Assembly (NCBI GenBank): GCA_965223355.1
Contig: CBDCWE010000003.1
Coordinates: forward strand, 1,860,001-1,924,000
Reading direction: 5' to 3'
Length of the DNA: 64,000 bases
DNA from: Tectiglobus sp965223355
GTDB taxonomy: Bacteria; Pseudomonadota; Alphaproteobacteria; Rhizobiales; Hyphomicrobiaceae
The position numbers and the translations under genes are program-made. The notes beneath the pieces were generated by a model. It made no database searches and had not been told where the DNA came from. It was given only the letters and a program-made list of their open reading frames with translations. This document shows, piece after piece, positions 18,594 to 25,705 of the stretch (positions are counted from its first letter, which is position 1; every line of letters begins with the position of its first letter).

Positions 18594-18863
18594 CGCTATC
18601 GTGAATCACTGTTCGCACACCAAAGCAAGGCCACACGACGAAAAGGCCGCTAAACAGGTACGGCCGGGGGATACTTACTCAGCGCCGTTCGAACCGCGTC
18701 GGCCTCGCCGGATTGGACAATTGGTCGAAAATCACGACACTATATCCTTTATCTTCGGTGATTCGCGCGTCCGGTTGCATCTGAAACTGGCGGGTTGTTG
18801 CACAGCTTGTGCCTGCAGTTCACGCGTCCCCCGCCGCTGGGTCGTTTCTATGGGGGAGCCCCT

Positions 18864-19976
18864 ATGGGCATCGCTGTGCCGGTCCACACACAGGACGCTG
18901 TGTCGGGCCTCTTGGATGATTATGTTTTGTGCCGAGTTGCAGCCCAACGGGGTGCGACGCGATCCGACTTGCTCAAAGATCTCGCTCCCTGCACGTCGCA
19001 CAAGCTGTCGCCATCCGAACTGCGACGAATGGTTGATCAGGCGGTTGCAAGCCTCGCCGGCCAGGGATTGATCGCGACGAATCGGGCTCGACTGGGCCTG
19101 GCACCAGCCGGCATTAAGCGCGTGCGGGATTATCTGGGATGTCGAACGATCCCCGAGGATTGGGCCGAGATTCGCGACATCAGGCTCGTCGGCCACGCCC
19201 TTGGGCTTGGCGGTGAGAGCGAACAGAGGATCAAAACACTGGCCCGGCCGGATGGCCTGCGCGCTGCAATTCTGCAGCAAGCCTACGGCCTGCCGGGCAA
19301 ACGGGTGCCGAGCCCGACGAAGCTGCGCTGCATGCTTGCCGTCGTGGCCCTCGAACGCGCCTTCGGCAACAAGGTCAAGAGTGCTTTTGAGTCTGGCAAA
19401 GGGCTCAGTGCCAAGGCCGGACGTCTGCTCGCCGGACAGCTGTCACGACGACCGCGCGATTTTGGAACCGATGCCCGGCTCATCTCCGCGCTTGCGGCCG
19501 AGGCCTGCGGCTCGCCGCAAAGCGATATTGCCTCGCTTCGCCTGGCAATATTGCGCAATGCCTTAGCGCACAACACGCCAAGACCGCTGGCGTTGGTTGT
19601 CGACCGGCAACGTCCGGTGCCGAATGTGGAGGAGGTCGAACTCGCGGTTGCCGGCAACCGCCCTGCGGCCGCGACCCGACCCGATTTACCGGGTTTTGCA
19701 AAGGTCATTGTCGAACTTGCCGACACTCTCGGTGACGGCTGGCCAGGAAACAAAAAGGCGTTCATCTCACGCGTTTGGCAGACGGTGCAGGCCGACTATC
19801 CCGAGTGGGGCCTTACCGACATCGAGTTCAAGGCGATGCTGACGGAAGCGCACCGGACCGGGCATCTGGTGCTCGCCAATGCGGATCTCAGATCAAAGGA
19901 CAATGCCGCCGATATTCAGGCGTCGGCCATCTCTTACAAAAACACAGTGTGGCACTACGTGCGCGCCACCAACTGA
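18864..19976 (+). CDS. Unrecognised helper protein of the HerA/AAA two-gene unit
   Basis: A 370-residue protein I cannot assign to a named family. Residues 12-72 look like a winged-helix DNA-binding domain (DDYVLCRVAAQRGATRSDLL, then a REL-type helix and a GLIATNRARLGLAPAG wing). The middle is helical and basic. The last 90 residues form a compact second domain with FISRVWQTVQ, GLTDIEFKAMLTEAHRTGHL and a final KNTVWHYVRA segment, again winged-helix-like in pattern. GGGGGAG six bases before ATG 18864 sets the start; longer upstream frames are not supported. It is followed 55 bp later by the giant ATPase gene on the same strand and probably recruits it to DNA or senses a target. No catalytic motif is visible. 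Confidence 0.75.
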   Translation: MGIAVPVHTQDAVSGLLDDYVLCRVAAQRGATRSDLLKDLAPCTSHKLSPSELRRMVDQAVASLAGQGLIATNRARLGLAPAGIKRVRDYLGCRTIPEDWAEIRDIRLVGHALGLGGESEQRIKTLARPDGLRAAILQQAYGLPGKRVPSPTKLRCMLAVVALERAFGNKVKSAFESGKGLSAKAGRLLAGQLSRRPRDFGTDARLISALAAEACGSPQSDIASLRLAILRNALAHNTPRPLALVVDRQRPVPNVEEVELAVAGNRPAAATRPDLPGFAKVIVELADTLGDGWPGNKKAFISRVWQTVQADYPEWGLTDIEFKAMLTEAHRTGHLVLANADLRSKDNAADIQASAISYKNTVWHYVRATN

Positions 19977-20031
19977 CGCTCCAAGAACCGAAGTTAGACA
20001 GAGGCCCGGCAAACCGCCGGAAAATTGTGCA

Positions 20032-23000
20032 ATGAAGCTTGCGAGGCAACAGGTGACCAATCCGGACAAGCTCGCCGCAGCGTTCGAACATTCGATCACC
20101 TGGGAGGACGATGTCTGGCAGGCCGATCCCGTCGACGTGGCGGACGTACACAACAAGGCGCGGGCCAAGTTCTTCGACCTGGTCGGACAAATCACCAATC
20201 CCAAGGGGGCGCCGACCCAGGCCAGAATTCTGCTGTTTCACGGCCAGTCGGGCGCCGGCAAAACGCATTTGATCCGGGCCCTGCGCACCGGCGCACACCG
20301 CCAGCAGATGGCGTATTTCGGCTACGCACAAATGACGCCGGACATTTCAAACTATGCCGACTACTTTCTGCGTCGCCTGATTAACTCGCTCGAAAAGCCC
20401 TACGATCCCGATGGTGGAGAAGAGAGTTCGCTGTCGCGCCTGACACGCTTGATGGTCGAAGCTTCAATTAGCGCGGACGACGCCGAAAAGTTGCGCGAGG
20501 CCAACCTTGCCGAAACCGCATTGGCGAAACTGGTCCTCGACCTCGCCGATAGCATTGTTGCGAGCGAACGCTTTGCCGATCATGAGCTGGACATCAATAT
20601 CGTTCGCGCGCTGCTCTACCTGGAACGCAATGATCCACGCATCGACCAGCGGGTCCGGCAGTACCTGTTCGGGCGCGAGCTCAATGAACTTTCGATGCAA
20701 AGCGTGCGCGCACTCGACCCCAACTGCGGCGACGGGCGTGCCTTCGAGATCATCGAAGCGCTCGGCACGGTGATGGCGGTGGTCGACAACGCGGCGTTGG
20801 TGTTTTGCATCGACCAGGTCGAGGATCTGCGCAACTTCGCTGATCCGGAGGAACGCTTCACCAAGGCCGTCGGCAACCTGATGCAGATCGCCAATCGCGT
20901 GCCCAGCGCCATCATTATCATTTCAGTGCTTGAGGAGTTTTACGGCCAGGCCCGTGCGGTTCTGCACCAATCCTATATCGACCGCATCGAGAAGGCTGGG
21001 CCGGTGGCACTGCAGGAGACCCGCACCGCCGACGAAGCACGGCAGATCATCGCAAAACGCCTCGAGGTCGAAGCCCAAAGACATTCGGACGGGCCGAGCT
21101 TTCCGGATGCTTCGGTGTTTTTCGGACCAGAGTTCTTTGAGGAATTCGCGGGGTTATCCACGCGACGACTATTGGAACATGCACAAACGAGACTGCGCGA
21201 CGAACCCGAAGACGAAAAGCCCGTCCCGGCACAACCTGAAGGCGGTTACCTCTCGTCGCTGATCGAAGCCCTTGGCTTTCCCTCGGACAATGACGAGCCG
21301 ATCCAGCAGCCCGAGTTCACCATCGACTATCGGGAGATGTGGGAGCGGTTTTGCAGCGCCTCGGAAGCTGAGATGCCGAACAGCGACCAAGATCTCCTGG
21401 ACGTGCTGTCAGCTTCGCTCACGCTGACGTCGGCGGAATGGGACGACAAGCTCGCAGTCAGGGTCAAGCCGCCCGAGATCGCGGACGACTTGCCGGTCAT
21501 CGACATCGAGGTGACCCACCCGACCGGCCACTCCTATGATGCGCGGGTCTATCTTTGCAACCGTCCGACGCAGGGCGGCGGACTAAAGCGCCAGCTCGAC
21601 AAGGTGCTCGCCACCATGCAGGGCAAGACCTGCTATATGCTGCGCGCCAGCGACTTTCCGCCAAACAAGAAAAACCAGACGGCACAGGCCTATCGAAAGT
21701 TCAGGGATGCCGGCGGCCGCTCGGTGCTGGTGCCGATTCCCGAATGGGAGCGGATGATGATGATCCGCGAGTTCCACGCACATCATCGTGGTGATCCGGG
21801 CTTCACCGGCTGGTTCGGCCAGGCCAAGCTGATGTCCGGGCTGATTTCGATTGTTCAGGTTCTGCGGCTTGACCTGCTCGGGCGTCCCGCGTTTCAACCG
21901 TCCGGCAAGGGCGCGCAGCGCGACGCCGATGGCCGGACCTCATCGCTCCCGGCGACAAGCAATCTGGCCTTGATCGAAGACGACGCGGCCACCGCCGGCC
22001 CGATGCCGGGCGATCAGGAACCCACTGTTCGAACCAGCCCCGATACGGCCGTGAGCTCCGGTTCCCCGTGGGCCGACTGGCTTGGATGGAACAATAGCGC
22101 GGTGCCGCCGACGCCGACACCCGATAACGATGATGAAGTACCGCTGTCGGTGCTGCTCGATGAAAACGGCGACAATGTCAACAGCATCTTTGCCGGGCGC
22201 CAGCTCGAAACCGGCAAGCCGGTTACGCTCAACCGCGGCGTCATGAAACGGCACTCGGCAGTGCTGGGCGGCTCGGGCTCGGGCAAGACGACGCTGGCGC
22301 TCAGTTTGATCGAGCAATTCCTCGCGCGCGGCATTCCCGCGGTTCTGATCGACCGCAAGGGGGACCTGTGCAGCTATGCCAATCCGGACGTCTGGCGCGT
22401 GGATGATGGCGATGCCTTCGAACGAACCTCCGAACGCGAGAAGCTGGGCGATGCCATCGATGTTGCGGTCTATACGCCGGGGCGTGCCTCGGGCCGGCCG
22501 ATCTCGATCACCCTGTTACCGCATGGTATGAACGAGCTGCCGGAACACGAACAGCAACTGCTCGCAAACCTGTCCGCTGCCGCCCTTGGCGACATGTTGC
22601 ACATGAAGAAGTCGGCAACGCATCAGAAACAGTCGGGCACGCTGTCGGTGGCACTGAGAATTCTCGGCGCCCGCTCAAGCCACGAGGTGTCGCTGTCGGA
22701 TCTGATCGCGTTCCTCGAAGACGAAGATCCGGAGCTGACCGATCTCACGCAGCGCATGGATCCGTCCGGCAAGATCCGTCGCGATCTGGTCGCGCAGCTC
22801 GACAGCCTGCGCTACCGCAACGCCGCACTGTTCGAGGCCGGCGGCGAAAGCCTGCGCATGGACGCCCTGCTTGGACTGGGCCCCTATGCCCGTGACGGGC
22901 GGACGCGACTATCGATCATCTACACCGGGTTCCTCGGGGATAACGAGAACATCCTGTTCTGGGTCGCGCAGTTTTTGTCGGAAGCTCTGCGCTTTTGTCA

Positions 23001-23466
23001 GCGCAATCCCAACGACGAGCTTCAGGCCGTTGTCATGTTCGATGAGGCCGACCTTTACATCCCCGCGAACGCGAAGCCGGCGACGGCTGAACCTCTGCAA
23101 AGCCTCCTCAAGCGGGCCCGTTCGGCAGGCCTCGGTCTGATGCTCGCGACCCAGTCGCCCGGCGATCTCGATTACAAATCCCGCGATCAAATCACGTCCT
23201 GGTTTATCGGCCGCGTGCGCGAAGACACGGCATTGCGCAAGCTCAAAGCCGCCTTCCAAAGCGAGAGCGGGCTCGACCCGGCTGCGGTCCTGCCCCATCA
23301 AACGGTCGGCCAGTTCCACCTGGTTCAGGAAGGCCTGGTGCGCTCGATGAAAGCGCAACGCTCATTGATCATGGCCGAACAGGTGCCGTTCGACAGGATC
23401 GAGCAACTGGCCCGCGAGACGCGTGGCCAAGATCAGCGTCAGCTCAAACTGTTCGACTTGAAATAG
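20032..23466 (+). CDS. Double P-loop ATPase: AAA domain fused to HerA-type translocase domain
   Basis: A 1144-residue protein with two separate nucleotide-binding domains. Domain 1 has Walker A GQSGAGKTH at residues 71-79 and Walker B LVFCID ending at D261, followed by sensor-like IIIISVLEEFY; it resembles AAA/KAP-type or STAND-like ATPases. Residues about 470-600 form an unassigned linker domain. Domain 2 has Walker A GGSGSGKTT at 746-754 and Walker B VVMFDEADLY with DE at 1004-1005, then LLKRARSAGLGLMLATQSPG, the signature of HerA/FtsK-superfamily translocases. No nuclease, Sir2, Toll-like or membrane segment is evident. HerA ATPases pump DNA and often pair with effectors in anti-phage systems. 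The start at 20032 has only a weak ribosome site, so translation may depend on the upstream gene. Confidence 0.85.
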   Translation: MKLARQQVTNPDKLAAAFEHSITWEDDVWQADPVDVADVHNKARAKFFDLVGQITNPKGAPTQARILLFHGQSGAGKTHLIRALRTGAHRQQMAYFGYAQMTPDISNYADYFLRRLINSLEKPYDPDGGEESSLSRLTRLMVEASISADDAEKLREANLAETALAKLVLDLADSIVASERFADHELDINIVRALLYLERNDPRIDQRVRQYLFGRELNELSMQSVRALDPNCGDGRAFEIIEALGTVMAVVDNAALVFCIDQVEDLRNFADPEERFTKAVGNLMQIANRVPSAIIIISVLEEFYGQARAVLHQSYIDRIEKAGPVALQETRTADEARQIIAKRLEVEAQRHSDGPSFPDASVFFGPEFFEEFAGLSTRRLLEHAQTRLRDEPEDEKPVPAQPEGGYLSSLIEALGFPSDNDEPIQQPEFTIDYREMWERFCSASEAEMPNSDQDLLDVLSASLTLTSAEWDDKLAVRVKPPEIADDLPVIDIEVTHPTGHSYDARVYLCNRPTQGGGLKRQLDKVLATMQGKTCYMLRASDFPPNKKNQTAQAYRKFRDAGGRSVLVPIPEWERMMMIREFHAHHRGDPGFTGWFGQAKLMSGLISIVQVLRLDLLGRPAFQPSGKGAQRDADGRTSSLPATSNLALIEDDAATAGPMPGDQEPTVRTSPDTAVSSGSPWADWLGWNNSAVPPTPTPDNDDEVPLSVLLDENGDNVNSIFAGRQLETGKPVTLNRGVMKRHSAVLGGSGSGKTTLALSLIEQFLARGIPAVLIDRKGDLCSYANPDVWRVDDGDAFERTSEREKLGDAIDVAVYTPGRASGRPISITLLPHGMNELPEHEQQLLANLSAAALGDMLHMKKSATHQKQSGTLSVALRILGARSSHEVSLSDLIAFLEDEDPELTDLTQRMDPSGKIRRDLVAQLDSLRYRNAALFEAGGESLRMDALLGLGPYARDGRTRLSIIYTGFLGDNENILFWVAQFLSEALRFCQRNPNDELQAVVMFDEADLYIPANAKPATAEPLQSLLKRARSAGLGLMLATQSPGDLDYKSRDQITSWFIGRVREDTALRKLKAAFQSESGLDPAAVLPHQTVGQFHLVQEGLVRSMKAQRSLIMAEQVPFDRIEQLARETRGQDQRQLKLFDLK

Positions 23467-23468
23467 TG

Positions 23469-23514
23469 ACAGCACACCAATCAATCACGTTTTCGTGATT
23501 GATTGGTGTGCTGT
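23469..23514. terminator. Perfect 21-bp stem-loop after the HerA/AAA gene
   Basis: Arms at 23469-23489 and 23494-23514 are perfectly complementary over 21 bp (ACAGCACACCAATCAATCAC plus G) around a TTTT loop. It begins three bases after the ATPase stop codon. No U-tract follows, so it is not a textbook intrinsic terminator; it may end or stabilise the mRNA, or bind a protein. Confidence 0.7.
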
Positions 23515-23805
23515 GGACAAGGCTTTGTCGCTGCGATCCAAACCCCCTTGAACAACAAACGCTTATTTTGCCGGGCTGCTGGCCGGTAGTTGTTGGCCAC
23601 CGTCTTAAAACTTGTTGAAATGTTGTAGCAGCGAAACAAGCGAAAAGACAAAGTTGTGCATTTTACTGATTAAATTTCCAGTAGTCAGCGCTTATCATTT
23701 ATCTATTATTGTGCGTGTGCGCCTGAGAGAGCAGGAAGGCGTGGAATATTGATGTTTTGGTTTGCCGCTTAAAGGTCGGCGGGGCGTTGTTTGTGAGTTG
23801 CTATT

Positions 23806-23898
23806 ATGTTGGCTAGAACGATGGTATTTATGGTGTTGGTTTCGGTTCTTGCGCCTGCGACAGGCATAGCCGCATTTTGGCTGTTGCGCGGCTTCTAG
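23806..23898 (+). CDS. Possible 30-residue single-span membrane peptide
   Basis: A short frame reads MLARTMVFMVLVSVLAPATG then IAAFWLLRGF. One hydrophobic helix dominates it, with an Arg at each end. The stop codon TAG is the first triplet of a TAGATCATTTCCGCC repeat-like motif, which resembles how family A repeats abut other genes. The ribosome site (GTGAG) is weak. It lies alone in an AT-rich 830-bp gap (23467-24304) that otherwise holds the stem-loop at 23469, repeat B and a short repeat A. I cannot show that it is expressed. Confidence 0.35.
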   Translation: MLARTMVFMVLVSVLAPATGIAAFWLLRGF

Positions 23899-23966
23899 AT
23901 CATTTCCGCCTTAGGTAGACTGGCATCGCCGGCCTGCGTTCCCGCGCGGCCGCCGCCCGAGAACAC

Positions 23967-24072
23967 ATGAGATCGCCGCCTTGCGGCGATCCTCGAGGGG
24001 CTTGTCAGCCCCTCAAACACCCCGACCAGGGGATGATCCCCTGGACCCCCGGCTTGGTCAGAGGTTTCCTAA
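23967..24072. repeat. Intergenic multi-hairpin repeat, family B, copy 2 (shortened, inverted)
   Basis: The reverse-orientation copy retains GATCGCCGCCTTGCGGCGATC, GAGGGGCTTGTCAGCCCCTC and CCAGGGGATGATCCCCTGG, and ends GGCTTGGTCAGAGGTTTCC. It lacks the CCAAAGGGC hairpin found in the full copies. Confidence 0.8.
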
Positions 24073-24195
24073 CGCTGAAACGCAATAGCTCGGCTCGGGC
24101 CCGGACAATGACCCCCCGGACAATGATCCTCGGACAATGACCAACCGCTCGTTGCTCCGCTTGACCTTGACGCCACTGCAGCGCAGGTTTGATGC

Positions 24196-24277
24196 TAGAG
24201 CAACCTGCCTTTATTCGGAATCGGAACGATCCCGAATAAAGGCAGAAAGTTGCTCGCCTCTAAAGCACGATGATCTA
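24196..24277. repeat. Intergenic repeat family A, short copy
   Basis: Starts TAGAGCAACCTGCC and ends with GATGATCTA, but the internal 20-bp hairpin has been removed, leaving CCTCTAAAGCACGATGATC. It matches the short copies at 28342 and 43947, so the 82-bp form is a recurrent type and not a single deletion. Confidence 0.85.
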
Positions 24278-24304
24278 AGTCCGCATTCATACGCTGCAGC
24301 AACA

Positions 24305-25585
24305 ATGACATCCGGCCTGATTGACGACTGTTTTCGGCAAGATCCGCGCGATGGGGCGCGGCTCGCCCACCACCGTGTCCTGGAGCAACTGCGCGCGCGC
24401 GTGCACCCGATCGTCGGCGTCGACAGCGTGGCTATCGACAATGCCGCCGGGCACGTGGCCGCCGGCGCCGTGGCAGCACAACGAGCCGTGCCCGGCCATA
24501 CCAATGCAGCGGTTGACGGTTTTGCGTTCGCCCACGCCGGTCTCGACCTCGACGGTGCGACCGCGCTGAATGTGGTCGGCCGGGCCGCGGCGGGTCATCC
24601 CTTCGCTGCAGCTGTCGCGCCGGGACAGGCCGTTCGGATATTCACGGGCGCGATGGTTCCTGCCGGCTGCGATACGGTTGCGATGCAGGAAGATTGTACG
24701 GTCAGCGGCGATCGGGTCAGTGTTCCGCCCGGACTGCGATTGGCCGCCAATGTGCGCCGCGCGGGCGAAGACGTGGATGTCGGCGATGTCATTGTCGGCG
24801 CCGGCGACACCATCAGACCGCAAGACATTGCCGCATTGGCATCCCTCGGCGTCGCGCGGATCGATTGTTTTGTGCGCCCGAAGGTTGCGATTGTGTCGTC
24901 CGGCGATGAGATCTTGCGGGTTGGCGCCGGCGCACTCAAGCCCGGGCAGGTCTTCGATAGCAACGCGCCGCTGCTCACAACGCTCGCTGAAGCGGCAGGT
25001 TGTGACGTGGTCGACCTCGGCGTGCTGACGGATGAGCCCAGCACGATCATCGCCAAACTCGAACACGCAGCCAAGCATTTCGACGTTGTGCTGACGACGG
25101 GCGGTGCAAGCCAGGGTGATGAGGACCATATGGCCCGCGCCATCGATACGCTCGGCACGCGCCACTTCTGGCAGATTGCCGTCAAACCCGGGCGCCCGCT
25201 GATGTTCGGTCAGATCGCAGCCACCACGATCGTCGGCCTGCCGGGTAATCCGGTGGCGGTGTTCGTGTGCTTCTTGATGTACGTGCGCCCACTGCTGCGC
25301 CGGCTCGGCGGCGCGCACTGGCCGGAACCTGCAAGATACCGGCTGCCGGCGACGTTCACGATTGCCGAACGCAAGACCGGCCGCAGAGAGTTTTGGCGTG
25401 GCAGAACCCGCCTCATCGACGGGCAGCTGGGCGTCGAGAAATTTCCCAAAGATGGCTCAGGTCTGATTTCCGGGCTTAGATTCGCCAACGGTTTGATCGA
25501 TGTTGAAGAAGACACCGTGTCGATCAAGTCCGGGGATTTGGTCAACTTTATTCCGCTCACTGAATTTGGTATTCACGACAAATGA
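24305..25585 (+). CDS. moeA: Molybdopterin molybdotransferase MoeA
   Basis: A 426-residue cytoplasmic enzyme that inserts molybdate into adenylylated molybdopterin. It shows the MoeA domain order: N-terminal domain with NAAVDGFAF (matching the family's NSAMDGYA) near residue 80, RIFTGAMVPAGCDTVAMQE, then VAIVSSGDEI and the TTGGASQGDEDHM segment of the MPT-binding domain, and VKPGRPLMFG followed by GLPGNPVAVF. The C-terminal beta-barrel domain IV is present. Start at 24305 is chosen because upstream codons lie within the repeat. It stands apart from other molybdenum cofactor genes; fdhD at 62 kb is the only other Mo-related gene in the window. Confidence 0.93.
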   Translation: MTSGLIDDCFRQDPRDGARLAHHRVLEQLRARVHPIVGVDSVAIDNAAGHVAAGAVAAQRAVPGHTNAAVDGFAFAHAGLDLDGATALNVVGRAAAGHPFAAAVAPGQAVRIFTGAMVPAGCDTVAMQEDCTVSGDRVSVPPGLRLAANVRRAGEDVDVGDVIVGAGDTIRPQDIAALASLGVARIDCFVRPKVAIVSSGDEILRVGAGALKPGQVFDSNAPLLTTLAEAAGCDVVDLGVLTDEPSTIIAKLEHAAKHFDVVLTTGGASQGDEDHMARAIDTLGTRHFWQIAVKPGRPLMFGQIAATTIVGLPGNPVAVFVCFLMYVRPLLRRLGGAHWPEPARYRLPATFTIAERKTGRREFWRGRTRLIDGQLGVEKFPKDGSGLISGLRFANGLIDVEEDTVSIKSGDLVNFIPLTEFGIHDK

Positions 25586-25705
25586 TGCCGCGTTAATCGT
25601 CGCCATTGTGGCCTTGCTCGCCGCGGCCGTCGTATCCGCGCCACAAAACCCGCCTAAAGCGTTTCACAGTTTCCGTAGTTCCCACGATCGGCGCAAATCC
25701 AAGTC

